Source: Campanula takesimana (Eukaryota; Streptophyta; Magnoliopsida; Asterales; Campanulaceae). Taken from it: 64,000 nucleotides of DNA. Every line of letters begins with the position of its first letter. The first letter of the stretch is position 1. Where the stretch lies: contig JAOWBW010000269.1 in NCBI GenBank assembly GCA_026119855.1, positions 62,001-126,000 of the forward strand. The letters run 5' to 3'. The translations under genes and the position numbers were made by a program. The notes under the pieces were generated by a model. That model did no database searches, had not been told where the DNA came from, and was given only the letters and a program-made list of their open reading frames with translations. Positions 42,722 to 54,590 of the stretch are shown piece after piece.

Positions 42722-44189
42722 TGTGTATGCCCTAGGCTCGTTATTGAAACGATAGTTTGTTATTTTTTTTTTATTCATTAAATAAAGAGATGTTATTTTA
42801 TTATATATATTGTTACATGTTTTATTATAATAATCTCTGTCCCTAGTAGTTATGAAGAACTAGTATAAGGTTAATAGATGACCATGCTATGATTATGTGT
42901 ATATGATGCAATTAAACTTATGAGTATTTGTTGGTGAACATATACTGGACATGACCCACTTATAAGATTTATGTCATGGTCAAATGTCATAATTGAATCT
43001 CATATTAGTCATATCATTAGAATCCTTAGACATGATTATTACAGTCTTCCACATAACGAACATTATGTTTGACGCATTATAACGTTACCTTTAACCGGGT
43101 AGCTATAAGAATGTGATTGGCATAATTAGAGTCATGTAGGGAAGAGTAATAAGTCAAGATTGGATTTATCCCTCTTCGAGAGAGATATCAAGCTTTGGCC
43201 ACTCGATGAATAGTGTTGATGAAAATGCATGGCCGTGCTCGAATGAATTGATGAGATCAATGTCATTTGTACTATCAACATATTTGGGATTGAGAAAAGC
43301 ATTGAACAATGTAAGTTGACCAAAGACCATGGCTTACGTTCAATCGACATCGTAGACAAAAGGATTGTGATATGTACTATGAGGATAAACGAACTTTGAC
43401 AAGTTGTATTATATGGGTAATCATGATAGCTTGCTAGAGTCCGCTCATTATTTATGAGAATGACTTTGGTCGGACTCATTGCCAATATAATATAATCATA
43501 TGGGGTCACACACAAAAGAACGAATTAAATAAAAGGCTAAAATTGAGTTTTTGGTGGTGCTCAGCTGAGCGGGTCCTAAGACTCGGTCGAGCAAGGTTAT
43601 GCCAAAAGTTGTACCTTCTGAAAAGGCACTGCTCGGCCGAGTCATACAGGTTTCTCGGCCGAGCACCTGTTGGATGGGGCCAATTTCCTGATTTCGTTTT
43701 ATGATGGGATTTGGCTTGTTTCTCCTTAAGAGTCCAGGTTTAATGAGTATAAATAAGTCCCTAATAAACCCTAATCAGTATTGTAAGCCTCCAATGTTTA
43801 GAGAAACAATAATCTTGATCTATGATTCATAATCAAAGATCAAGAACACATAAACTCATATAGCCTTATATCATAGAAATTGGAATTTCATTTTGGATTT
43901 AGCAGTCCGGATCAAGAACCGTTCTTGATATTCATTCGCGTGTGGATATACATAAAGGGTGTTAATCTTAGCTCCTTTAAGTTCATGTTCTTGAAAGCGA
44001 AAGATGTTCATGTGATCGTGATAAGAAGAACAAGGAAGATCAAATCTTGGGCTTGAAGATTCAAAAGTAAATTTTAACAGCATCATCGCGGTTAGTAATC
44101 TAAATTCATCTCTATATTACTTTAATCATCTTGAAATATCTAGGCTTTTGGGTTTAATTCTTCTGCGCATGATTGCGCAAAACCCAACA
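42722..44189 (+). mobile_element. Solo LTR, plus orientation
   Basis: About 1.47 kb from TGTATGCCCTAGG to GCGCAAAACCCAACA. It shares both ends and interior words with the 50946-52484 LTR in reverse orientation, so they are one family. The exact left edge is uncertain by about 10 bp and I find no convincing target duplication. It carries two paired dyads (43559-43664). Confidence 0.75.
43559..43664. repeat. Two paired dyads, 22-bp spacing
   Basis: GCTCAGCTGAGC at 43559 with ACTCGGTCGAGC at 43581, and GCTCGGCCGAGT at 43631 with TCTCGGCCGAGC at 43653. Both pairs are spaced 22 bp. Confidence 0.85.
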
Positions 44190-45900
44190 TGCGCTGTCTC
44201 TCCTACGGACTTGAGTCCACTATGCATAGTTTGAGTATGACACCACCGGACCCCAATTGGTACATGGACTCGACAGCCACCTCACACATAACATCGGGTT
44301 TAGGAACTCTCTCTCCCTATTTTCGATTACACACTCATCATGGCATAACTGTAGGTAATGGACACTTGATTACAATAAAAGGTTATGGGCATTCTAAGAT
44401 CACTCTGTATTATCCCAATCTTGTTCTCAAAAATGTTCTTCATTCTCCTAAAATAATTAAGAATTTAGTTTCAGTACAAAAATTCACCGTTAATAATTAT
44501 GTTTCTGTCGAATTTGACCCTTCCGGTTTTTCTGTGAAGGACTTCCATACAGGGAGACACCTTATGAGATGTGAGAGTAGAGGAGATCTTTATCCTATCA
44601 CCACTACAAAGTCAACCAATCTTAAGTTTTTCTTTTGCTGCGTTGTCTCTAGATTTATGGCATGAACGGTTGGGGCATCCCGGCATCCCCGTTATGAATT
44701 CTCTTAGGGTTAATAAATTTATAGATTGTAGGTGTAAGTCTTCTCATGTTTGTCAAGCTTGTGCTCTAGGAAAACATGTAAAACTACCTTTTAAACAATC
44801 TACTTCTAGTACTTTATTTCCGTTTGATTTAATTCATAATGATTAATTTGTGGACATCCCCAGTGTTGAGTTCTTCGAGTCATAGATATTACGGGTTGTT
44901 TTTAGATGATTTTTCTCGTTATTTGTGGGTTTTTCCTTTAGCTCCCAAGTCAGATGTTTATTCTACTTTTCTATGATTTTGCACATTTATGAAAACACAA
45001 TTTGAACGAGACATTAAGACTTTTCAATGTGACAATGGTCGCGAATTTGATAATTTGCACTTTTGAGATTATTTTTTGAAAAATGGGTTCTCTTTTTGCC
45101 TCTCCTGCCCGTACACTTCGTCTCAAAATGGAATGTCCAAACAAAAACTTTGCACTATAAATAACACGGTTTGTGCGTTGTTATCGCATGCTCGCCTTCT
45201 CCCTTCCTTTTGGCATCATGCGGCACATATGGCAACGTACGTCATAAATATGCTCCCAATCAAATCACTTCAATTCAAATCACCGAGTCGAGTTCTATAT
45301 CGAAAGAATCCTATGTTTGGTAATTTACGAGTATTTGGTTGTTTATGCTATCCCTTATTCCCTTCTCCTACAATCAATAATCTTCAAGCTAGATCATCTT
45401 CGTGTGTCTTTTTGGGATACCCCTCCAACCATCGGGGGGTATAGATGCATGATTTTCTTACTCGTAAAATAATCATAAGTCGACATGTTATCTTCGATGA
45501 AAATCGGCTCCCATTGTCGTAAACACATTGCCAAGACCTCCTCTTATTCTTATTTAGATGATGGATTATCTCCTTATCTCTTCTCCCATATGAGTCCTCC
45601 AGCCCAAGAGTTCGTCCAGCAACCCCTAGCTTCTGTTCCGCTGGCAACTGGGCCACTTCATCCCACTTCTTCACTTCCTGAATCACCTCACATGACTTCT
45701 GCTCCAAGTCCTCTTGGTCCTATTGGGTCTCCATGGCCCACTTCTGTGGCTCCTCCTTCTAGTCCTCCCCAGCATGAAACTCACGGCCCTGTCACTAGAA
45801 GCCAAAGAGGGATATTTAAGCCCAAGTTGCCTTTTAGTCTTCACAACACAGTCTTAAAATCGCCCATTCCCAAAAGCCCTATTTCTGCCCTCCACGACCC
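44190..45900 (+). pseudogene. Protease and integrase of the old Copia element
   Basis: Protease WYMDSTATSHI (DST in place of the usual DSG), GAG-pre-integrase LWHERLGHPG with CQACALGKHVKLPF, integrase core LFLDDFSRYLWVF and QCDNGREFDN, then the chromodomain-free linker with Pro/Ser-rich sequence. It is broken by a frameshift near 44640 and stops near 44845, 44980, 45065 and 45442. Confidence 0.88.
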
Positions 45901-46093
45901 TAATTTGGAAAATGGAAATGCATGATGAATATAATGCGCTTGTTGAAAATAGGACGTGGGAGTTGGTGCCCCATCCCCCTCAAGCTAATATTATTAGTTC
46001 TTTGTGGATTTTCACTCATAAAGACAGGGTAGATGAACCATTTGAGAGGCACAAAGCTCTCCTAGTGTGTGATGGGAAAACACAATGAGTAGG
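45901..46093 (+). pseudogene. Start of reverse transcriptase, old Copia element
   Basis: Reads NALVENRTWELVPHPP and WIFTHKDRVDEPFERHKA, the usual Copia RT opening, then is cut by the Gypsy insertion at 46094. It resumes at 50626. Confidence 0.85.
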
Positions 46094-46628
46094 TGTTTGC
46101 ACCAGAGAAGATACCCGCTCGCCTTTTTGATTTGAGAGTCACCACCATGTTTTGAACGGAACACGGACCGTGAGATTCTTGAGTTTGGGGGTTAAGTTAT
46201 GGACTGGGAAGGTCAAGGAGCACCCAATCCACCCAATCTAGGATTGGTCTTGCTTAAGTGTTTTCAATCAAATAAAGAACAAGTAAAACGAATAAAGCCA
46301 ATAATTAATTTCTTAATTATTGGAATGTCAGATCATGTGCTTCGAGACATCTCCATGGATTGGAGAGGCTTTAGGCTGATCCTTTTGATGGGATTACACT
46401 ACTCTAAAACAAAGAATGAGATGAGAAGTAGAGATTAAAAGCGTAGGAGTTTACTTAAAGCGTTCTTGAGATTCCAATTGATGGCCTTGACTAAGGCCTT
46501 GATGATCCAAGAGTTTTATGATGACTTTGGCTTGAAAAGATGAATTTTTGGTGGTGTTTTGGTGTGAGGGAAGAATAAAAACGGGATTCCTTTGGGAGAG
46601 ACTGATTAGAGAATCGTTAACCTCTTTG
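46094..46628 (-). repeat. 3' LTR of the deleted Gypsy element, truncated
   Basis: About 98% identical to 49633-50168 and then diverges abruptly, so the first ~450 bp in element orientation are missing. The missing part is where the full LTR carries its dyad pair. Confidence 0.9.
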
Positions 46629-47098
46629 AGTAGCCCCACTTTTGTTTGGGAATGATAATGCCTTTGGCTTTCTTCTATTGTGGTCCTTCGACTTCTGACA
46701 TGAGCGCGGTGATAGTAATGTGTAGCCCCCAGGCCTTATTCCCAAAACTTGTTTAGACATTTATATTATCAATTACAAGGTTTTAGATTAATGACATTTA
46801 TTGTTTGCGGATCCATTTCATGAATTAGAGAGATATTCAAGAGGTAGAACAACCTTAGAGTAGTGTATAGGAATAAAAAATGACTTTTATTAATAACTAG
46901 AATTCAAAACAGACTCGATAGTTGAGTTAACACAAATTAGAGAAGGAGGGAGATGGATTAGAATGACAGAACGACTCTTCGAGTTCATACTAGGAATTTA
47001 AAACCTATTCTATTTCTAGGGAGAAAGGGAGAGGATAGTTGTAGCCCCAAAGTGGTTGACCTTGATTTCTTCTTGAGGCTTCATTCTTCTTCACGTCT

Positions 47099-47719
47099 CT
47101 AGGGGAGCGGATTGGTGATGATGGCGGGTATCTCTATCTCCTTCTTGTTAATTAGATCTTGGATCACATCTTTCAAGTGGTGACAAGAGTTGGTGTCATG
47201 GCCGGTGGCTTTGTGGAACTTGCAGAAGAGGTAATGAGCATGTTGAGGAGGGAGTTGCCTTGGTGTAGTAAGAGGATTTCTTGGTGTGATCGTTCCTTCC
47301 TTCACGAGGATGTCAAGGAGACCCTCTCGAGTAATACCTTCAAGCTTGTCATAGTGTCTTTCCTTATTCTCTCTTTTGGGAGGGGGAACAGTAGGGCACT
47401 TGCTCTTTGCTTGGTTGTTGAAAGTATTGGCGGAAGTCACTTTGTCATAGCATTCTCTTTGGGTTCGCAGACATGCTTGAAGTGTACGAATCTTACTTTC
47501 ATAATAATCCTTTTGAGATCGGAGATGACCGTGAAGGATTGTGATTTCTTTCTCATAGTACTCCCGTTGGGTTTGTAAACGAGTCATGAATTCTCCCTCC
47601 ATTTTCCGCTTGAAGTCGGTGTATAGGGAAGTGGCGCCTACTTCGACCATTTGACTTACTTCCCTTTCTAGTCGGGTCTTGAGATCATGGGCCTCTTGCA
47701 TAGACTCGGTGTCGGACAT
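47099..47719 (-). CDS. Gag fragment of the deleted Gypsy element
   Basis: 206-aa minus-strand ORF starting MSDTESMQEAHDLKTRL. Residues 1-95 are a coiled coil with repeated QREYYEKEI / QKDYYESKI / QRECYDKV blocks. The C-terminal part contains YLFCKFHKATGHDTNSCHHL, the motif found after the capsid region of plant Gypsy gags, and ends shortly after. Upstream lie about 1.9 kb of non-coding DNA and the primer site. The capsid domain is missing, so it is a remnant. Confidence 0.7.
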   Translation of the reverse strand: MSDTESMQEAHDLKTRLEREVSQMVEVGATSLYTDFKRKMEGEFMTRLQTQREYYEKEITILHGHLRSQKDYYESKIRTLQACLRTQRECYDKVTSANTFNNQAKSKCPTVPPPKRENKERHYDKLEGITREGLLDILVKEGTITPRNPLTTPRQLPPQHAHYLFCKFHKATGHDTNSCHHLKDVIQDLINKKEIEIPAIITNPLP

Positions 47720-47894
47720 GACGTTGGAAGATTGGAACGATCTAGTTGCGATTCGGACGGACCTAGTGGTATAGAGATTACGTTAAACCCAGATTAAGTT
47801 CCCAACAAGTCGGATTTATGAGGTGTAAAGGCTTAGGAGTGAGTGTAGGTTGACCAAACAGTCAAAGCACAGAAACTGACACGGACAGAAGAAG

Positions 47895-47932
47895 ATGTCT
47901 CGTACGAGACAAGGATGTCTCGTACGAGGCAT
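47895..47932. repeat. Paired palindromes, internal region
   Basis: ATGTCTCGTACGAGACAA at 47895 and ATGTCTCGTACGAGGCAT at 47915, 20 bp apart. Further pairs of the same unit lie at 49421/49442 and 50401/50421. Confidence 0.9.
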
Positions 47933-49420
47933 CCATCACAGAACACATAATTCAGTTTTTTAATCCTAATTTGGTCGGACGAAACTTAATCCGTTTTGGG
48001 GGGTTTCTATCTAATATCCTGGAATAGTGGATTATGTCACCCTAGAATATGAGCCCCTTGTATTTCACCTGTATTGCACTCTCCCAAACGGACAATTCAG
48101 GCAAAGGTCCCATATTCTCATCAAAATCCACCATTCAATTTAGCCAAACCTAAGTGATTCCGTAATTGTTTTGCACTTTGTTAAACAACGCCTTAATGCA
48201 ATCAAACCTTGTGAATTTTAAGGGACAACCGAAAGGGACTTGTTGAACGGTGCGGTCGAAACTAAGCCAAAGGCATCCACAATCCCGCATAGAATTATAA
48301 AAGTAGGAAAACACAAAATCGGATTCCCGTAGAGAGGTTCTCCATTCTTTCAAAATTCTTTGTTCAACATTTTACCGAAGGGGCATTCGTCATATTCACA
48401 AGGGAGAATTATAGATTGTAGAAAAGCGTTATCTTGGGCAAAGATTAAAACAATCCTAAGAATCGAACCGACCGGTCTCGAGGAGTGTCTTATTAGCTAG
48501 TATGTATGCATGAGGTTGATGCAAGGCTTACGGCTAAGGCTCCCCATGAACACAGTCTAGGAGCGTGTCACGGAGTGGGTACACCATCTTTGGAGAGACC
48601 GGCGAGGGCCATTCGTTAGAATGAGGGTGCTGACCGAGATCCGTCCTCCTATTGGGACCCGGGTTTATAGGGTATGTAGTGAAATTAATCTACATGCGTG
48701 CACGTGTGTGAGAGTCAAGTTCTAGGTGTCAAAGGAAAAATAGAGATTTTTTTTTGAAGTTTTTTTTTTCTTGAAAGCAAGTAAAAGATTGACCGGACCA
48801 AAGTGGTTGCCTACGTTTCTCTCAATCTTCAGAAAAAGAAAGAGAGACTCAGGTCAACGTAGTTCGAGTTTGCAAAGATTTTTGAGAAGAGGAAGAGCAC
48901 ATAAGCACGTAGGAGCAGATAGAAGAGAGGGATAGAAGTACTCACAATGCTTGCATTACTCATTAATGGGTGCAAAATAAACTAGGGAATAAGTACAGTA
49001 GTCATCCCTGATTTATTCCTTTTTATATATATATATATACTCCACTACAAAAGATGTTAGTGCAAAAACAATACATGTATATGACATAAATCATTTATTG
49101 CACATATAGGGACGGAGTAAATACATGCAAATAAAAGTTTTTTTTTTTAAGGTCCAGGGACTGATCTGGAATTTTTGAAAATCTGGGGCTGATTTGGAAA
49201 TTTTCGGAACACAGGGACCAAACTGTAATATTTTGGAACTCAGGGACCAAACTGCAGTTTAGAAGTACGGGGACCAATCTGCAATTATTTCTTTAACAGC
49301 CGCCAGTTTGTTTTTTTTTTTTTTTAATGGCCTAATGATGGGGCAATGATGAAGCAATGATTAGCAACCTTATTTTCTTCAAATGTGCAGCAAAGAAACT
49401 TGTTTGGCAGCTTAAAAGGG

Positions 49421-49459
49421 ATACCTCGTACGAGGCATCCGATGTCTCGTACGGGACAT
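49421..49459. repeat. Paired palindromes, leader region
   Basis: ATACCTCGTACGAGGCAT at 49421 and ATGTCTCGTACGGGACAT at 49442, 21 bp apart. Confidence 0.9.
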
Positions 49460-49610
49460 CTCTTCCGAGGCCTAGATTCAAAACAGAACAGATTTAAAAA
49501 AAAAGAAGTCCGAAAATTCACAGAAAAATTCAGAAAAAATATATTATTTTGCAGAAAATTACAGAGATTAAAAACACCTAATTTGTACGCAAGTCTAACT
49601 CACTTAAATT

Positions 49611-49631
49611 AAGTCCCCAGCAGAGTCACCA
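49611..49631 (-). other. Primer-binding site of the deleted Gypsy element
   Basis: TGGTGACTCTGCTGGGGACT on the minus strand, one base after the LTR end. It resembles the TGGCGACTCTGCTGGGGA site common in plant Gypsy elements and fixes the orientation. Confidence 0.8.
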
Positions 49632-49632
49632 C

Positions 49633-50620
49633 TGTTTGCACCCGAGAAAATACCCGCTCGCCTTTTTGATTTGAGAGTCGACACCATGTTGTTGAACGGA
49701 ACACGGACCGTGAGATTCTTGAGTTCGGGGGTTAAGTTATGGATTGGGAAGGTCAAGGAGCACCCAATCCACCCAATCTAGGATTGGTCTTGCTTAAGTG
49801 TTTTCAATCAAATAAAGAACAAGTAAAACGAATAAAGCCAATAATTAATTTCTTAATTATTGGAATGTCGGATCATGTGCTTCGAGACATCTCCATGGAT
49901 TGGAGAGGCTCTAGGCTGATCCTTTTGATGGGATTACACTACTCTAAAACAAAGAATGAGATGAGAAGTAGAGATTAAAAGCATAGGAGTTTACCTAAAG
50001 TGTTCTTGAGATTCCAATTGATGGCCTTGACTAAGGCCTTGATGATCCAAGAGTTTTATGATGACTTTGGCTTGAAAAGATGGATTTTTGGTGGTGTTTT
50101 GGTGTGAGGGAAGAATAAAAACGGGATTCCTTTGGGAGAGACTGATTAGAGAATCGTTAACCTCTTTTTGTGGTGAAAGACTCTATTTTTATAAGGATTG
50201 GATTACTTAGGTACCAAGTCTAGGAGTCCTAGGTTTGATAGGAAATAGAGTCCTTATTTGGAGAGGTTAAAGGAGGTAGGAAATCAGTAAGAAATCACCT
50301 AAGAAGCTTCCTATTAGATATTCCCCGGATTAGGAGAGTGTTGGCCAAGAAAGAGATCGGGACGGAGAAGGAAAGTGGATTATTCTCGGAGACAGAGGAG
50401 ATGTCTCGTACGAGGCATTGATGTCTCGTACGAGGCATCCAGTGTTTTAATACTGTTTTGTCCTTGTCTATAGTTTCTTTGCTCAGTTTAGCCCCTGACT
50501 GACGGAGTCAGTTAGAGACTTAACGAAACATGATGAAACTAACGAGTTTTCATCCAAACACAAAGGCGAGACACAAGAGTAGTGTAATCATAAATTTGAG
50601 TTCAAAATGGGGTGTCTACA
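49633..50620 (-). repeat. 5' LTR of the deleted Gypsy element
   Basis: 988 bp, TGTAGACACC...GGTGCAAACA on the minus strand. It contains a palindrome pair at 50401/50421. Confidence 0.92.
50401..50438. repeat. Paired palindromes, LTR
   Basis: Two copies of ATGTCTCGTACGAGGCAT, 20 bp apart. Confidence 0.9.
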
Positions 50621-50625
50621 GTAGG

Positions 50626-50940
50626 CATTTACTGTGGTGAGATTTTTAGCCCGGTGGTCAAACTGGCTACAATTCAGATGGTTCTTAGCCTCTCAGTTTC
50701 TAAGAAGTGGCCTATCCATCAACTCGATGTTAAGAATGGGCAACTTAATTAGACGGTGTATATGTATCAGCCGGTTGGTTTTCGTAGTAAAGAATTTCCT
50801 GATCATGTTTGTTTGCTCAAGAAATCTCTATATGGGCTTAAGCAAGCTCTAAGAGCTTGGTCCAATAGGTTTGGGGAATTTGTCTCTTATTTGGGTTTCA
50901 CTTTAAGTTGCTCCGATCACTCGTTGTTTGTTTACTGAGC
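50626..50940 (+). pseudogene. Reverse transcriptase middle part, old Copia element
   Basis: SPVVKLATIQM, HQLDVKNGQLN, YMYQPVGFRSKEFPDHVCLLKKSLYGLKQALRAW: the Copia RT finger and palm. Contains a stop at about 50751 and is interrupted at 50941-50946 by the solo LTR. Confidence 0.88.
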
Positions 50941-50945
50941 AAATG

Positions 50946-52484
50946 TGTTGGGTTTGGGGGCAACTTGCGCAGCGGAAGAAAGCAATATAAAACAACAAAA
51001 CCCTAAGCCCCATGATCCATTCATGATTATTAAATTAATAGCAATATGAATTTAGAATACTAACCATGTTGTGCGTTTAAAATTTTCGGATCTTCAACTC
51101 TTCAACTCTTCAAGCTTTAAGATTTGATCTCCTCGTATTTTGTGTTCTTTGAATCAGGATCACAGGAACACGAACTTGAGATTATAAAGCAAACATCCTC
51201 TATGTGTATCCACACGCGAATGAATATCTAGAATCATTCTAGATCTGGATTGCTAGACCCATTAGAAAACACACTTTTCTAATCTTCAAAGGCTATATGA
51301 ATTTTGGTGTTCTTGAGCTTTTGATTCTCAATCTAGGATCAAGAATATGTTTCTCAAACATATGTATTACCATTGTTTAATGGTTGGTGAAGGAGGATTA
51401 TTTATACTCAAGAATCCTTAACCCTTAAGGACCCTTGAGACCTAATCCCGTCACCCAATTAAACTTACCAAAATCTGGCTCCAGAAATTCTGGCACGGTC
51501 GTGCTCACAAAGTGGCACGGTCGTGCACTTGGTGCGAACAAGACATGCCCAAGTTGAATTCTGGCACGGTCGTGCTTGTTAACTGGCACGGTCGTGCCAA
51601 ACCGTTTGGCACGGTCGAGCTTTATAACTTGCACGGCGGTGCCCGCCAGAAACTCAGCCTTTGCCTTTTTCTTGATTCGTTCTTTTGTGTATGACCCCAT
51701 AGGATTATATTAAGTTGGTAATGAGTCCAACCAAGGTCAAACTCATAAGTCATGAGCGGACTCTAGCAAGCCATCATGACTACCCAATTAATATAACTTA
51801 ACGAAGTTCGTTATCCTCATAGAACATATCACAATCCTTTTGTCACGCGATATCATATTGAACATAAGTCATGGTCAACGTCAACTTATCTCGTTCAATG
51901 CTTTCTCGATCCCGAGTAGATTGATATAAGCAAATGACATTGAACACATCAATTCATTTGAGCGTGGCCACGCATTTCATCAATCTCACTCTTCGAGTGG
52001 CCCAAGCAGATATCTTTCTTGAGGGAGGGACAAATTCCATCTTAACTTATAATTCTTCCCTACAAGAATCCGATTATGCCAATCATAGCCTTTATGACTA
52101 CTTGGTTAAGGGTAGCGATTGACTACGTCAAACATAATGTTCATCATGCGGAAGACCATGATAATCTCAGGTGTAAGGATATCAAATGATATAACTATAT
52201 GGGATTTAATTATGACATCTGACCATGACATAAATCTCATAGGTGGGTCAAGTTCAGTACATGTTCACCAACAAGTACCCATAAGTTTAATTTGTATCAT
52301 ATACACATGATCATCACATGATCATCAATTAAACTTATACTAGTTCTTCATAAGTACTAAGGACGGGGATTATTATAAAAAACATGTAAAACATATAATA
52401 ATCCAAGGTGGTTATCTTCATAACAAATGAGAACATGATGTAACGTAAGGCCTTTCTCAAGGGCCTAGGGCATAATCTCCAAAA
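50946..52484 (-). mobile_element. Solo LTR, minus orientation, AAATG duplication
   Basis: 1539 bp with perfect 5-bp flanks AAATG (50941-50945 and 52485-52489). On the minus strand it runs from TTTTGGAGATTATGCCCTAG to CAAACCCAACA; the first bases look mutated from TG. Same family as 42722-44189. Confidence 0.9.
51492..51643. repeat. Three paired dyads, 22-bp spacing
   Basis: GGCACGGTCGTGC-type units begin at 51492/51514, 51563/51585 and 51608/51630; each pair is spaced 22 bp. Arms GGCACG and CGTGCC flank a GT centre. Confidence 0.9.
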
Positions 52485-52489
52485 AAATG

Positions 52490-53463
52490 AGGTGATGGCT
52501 GACTTGTTGGTTTATGTCGATGATATAATCTTGACCGCATCTTCCGAGGAGATCTGTAAGTCCATTATTGCATCTCTTAGCTCATAATTTTCTATTAAAG
52601 ATTTAGGTGCTCTCCATTATTTTGTTAGGATTTCCGTGACCCGCTCTAAGGATCAGCTCTTTTTATCTCAAAGTAAGTACGCCATGGAGATCATAGAACG
52701 GGCGGGAATGGCAGGTTGTAAACTGTCACCTACACCTGTTGACACCAAATCTAAGTTAAGTGCTATTTCCAGTGAACCATGCTTGGATCCCTCCCATTAT
52801 AGAAGTTTGGCTGGTGTGCTTTAATACCTCGCATTCACACGACCTGAAATAACCTATGTCGTGCGGCAATTGTGTCTCTTTATGAATGATCCTCGCGAGG
52901 CTCACATGCAGGCATTGTAGCGGATTATTCAGTATATTTATGGTACCATTCACTTTGGTTTATACTTATATCCATCAACTACAGCTTCCTTAGCGTCCTT
53001 TACAGACAGATTGGGAACGCTGTCTGGATACACGATGCTCTACCTCGGGATACTTCGTGTTTCTAAGGGACAATCTCATCTCTTGGTCTGTAAAAACGCA
53101 TGCAATGATTTCTCGCTCTAGCGCGGAGGCGGAGTATCGAGGCATTGCGAATGTGGTGTGGAATCATGTTGGTTACATAACTTAGTGGAACTACATTGCC
53201 CTATTAGTAAGGCAACGTTAGTTTACTGTGACAATATCAGTGACATTTATCTCTCTCAGTCCAACACCGGCGTACGTACCAAGCATATTGAAATAGATAT
53301 CCATTTTGTACGTGAAAAAGTTGCTCGGGGAGAGGTTCGAGTTCATCATGTTCCTTCCCGACATCAGTTAGCGGGTATTTTTACGAAAGGTCTTCCTTTA
53401 ATCTTATTTAAAGACTTTTGGGACAGTCTCATTGTTCGTCTTCCTCGTGTTTCAACTGAGTGA
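52490..53463 (+). pseudogene. Reverse transcriptase end and RNase H, old Copia element
   Basis: VYVDDIILTASS (the YVDD catalytic box), KDLGALHYFVRISV, FLSQSKYAMEIIERAGM, then RNase H with VYCDNISDIYLSQ and RTKHIEIDIHFVREKVARGEV. Stops near 52588, 52823 and 52918 and a frameshift near 53120. Confidence 0.88.
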
Positions 53464-53466
53464 GAG

Positions 53467-53622
53467 TGTTATATATATCAGTATATAATTTGTATATATC
53501 TTCCTTTCCGAATGTAAATCTCTTTAGCAGTTTGATAGTATACGGTTACCTAGGATAGGACCAAGATTAGGGGATTTGATTAAGTTTTCAAGTTGTATTA
53601 TTCTACCTATTTAAACGTAAGT
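53467..53622 (+). repeat. Old Copia 3' LTR, truncated
   Basis: Matches 41362 to about 41512, then the similarity ends where GTCTTG begins. Confidence 0.75.
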
Positions 53623-54590
53623 CTTGTTTTTATAGGGTTTAAAGTTTAGGGTTTAAATTTAAGGTTTATGATTTAAGGGTTAAAAACAAAACATTTTATA
53701 ACTTATGGATGAACTAGTTTCCCCCAAAATTTTCTGATAAAATTAACCCCCTCCGAAATCAATAGTATATAGGTGATTTTGTTTATATGAATAGGGATAA
53801 TAAACCCTCACTTGAAAACAAAAAATAAATACATTAAACAAGCCGGCCAAAGAAGGAACCTGCTTCGAATTTTCCCAGAAACGAAGAAATAGCTTTCACA
53901 TTTGCTTTTAATATTGCACATTTTCCTGGATGGGGCCTACGTTGAAATAGACTTTTTAGGGTTCACGTTCACCGGTCACTCAGCTCAACTACTAGGAGTA
54001 TAGTAGCTGAATTCTTTGTTTGTTAATTTCAATGCAGCTTCCTTAATCTAACTCATCTCCAACATTAGTCCTTGTAAAATAGAAATTGGTCATCAGTTGC
54101 GCCAAGTATCACATCTATGCATCCTCATACTCCTATTAACAGGCACCATTTTTTTCGTTAATTTAATGCCCTGTTTGCACCTTGGCACAATCCAAAACGA
54201 ACTGAATAATTGTTGAATTGCAGTTTCAAACAAATCCATATTATATTGTATCTTCATTTTTCACCATTCAATTTATCCAACTAACACTATTATTTACTCC
54301 ACTCATTCTCTCTTTTCATTTTTTTCAACACGTTTACTAGTTTTTTTTTTAAATTAGTGTGCAAACTCTTTTAGTCTTACTTGTGCTGGGACGGAGAGAG
54401 TATTCAAACTACCCCACCACTCATTCTCTCTCTTTATTTTTCACCACTCAATTTATTCAATCAACACTACTATTTACCTCGCTCATTCTCTCTCTTCATT
54501 TTCTACCGCATATTTTCTTTATTTTATTACTTTTTACTTAGTTATAGGCGTTAAGCGCGGCCTCGAGGTCCGAATTCAGCAGCTCATTAG
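53623..54590. other. Spacer with telomere-like words and Stowaway remnant
   Basis: 53628-53690 has degenerate TAGGGTTTAAAGTTTAGGGTTT words, like the plant telomere repeat but irregular. About 54240-54400 is a Stowaway remnant ending GGGACGGAGAGAG at 54400, followed to 54530 by a second copy of its CCACTCATTCTCTCTC block; it is related to the MITE at 16067-16348. No gene seen. Confidence 0.55.

Larger units (their letters stand above)
46094..50620 (-). mobile_element. Deleted Gypsy element in the old Copia RT
   Basis: Flanked by the perfect duplication GTAGG (46089-46093 and 50621-50625). On the minus strand it starts TGTAGACACCCC (50620) and ends GGTGCAAACA (46094). The LTR at 49633-50620 is full length (988 bp). 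The other copy (46094 to about 46628) has lost about 450 bp of its start along with the polypurine tract. Only a gag fragment remains inside; there is no pol. Confidence 0.93.
41362..53622 (+). mobile_element. Old Copia element with nested insertions
   Basis: A short-LTR Copia element: LTR 41362-41552, then a primer site resembling TGGTATCA near 41563, gag, protease, integrase, reverse transcriptase and RNase H in order, then a 3' LTR (53467 to about 53622, truncated). Coding parts are full of stops and frameshifts. Three later insertions split it: 42722-44189, 46094-50620 and 50946-52484. LTR similarity is roughly 90% over the shared 150 bp. Confidence 0.88.

Noticed and set aside
42719..44194. 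Target duplication for the plus-orientation solo LTR
   Set aside because: Flanks (about TGGTG and TGCGC) do not match; the left edge is blurred, so none is claimed.
47159..47578. Plus-strand 139-aa ORF
   Set aside because: Shadow of the minus-strand gag fragment, which has a recognisable coiled coil and Cys/His motif.
43559..51643. Spaced short palindromes considered as a CRISPR-like array
   Set aside because: Eukaryotic context, spacing too short, units inside LTRs, no cas genes.
53628..53690. Interstitial telomere repeat
   Set aside because: Only a few irregular TTTAGGG-like words, not a tandem array; noted in the spacer entry only.
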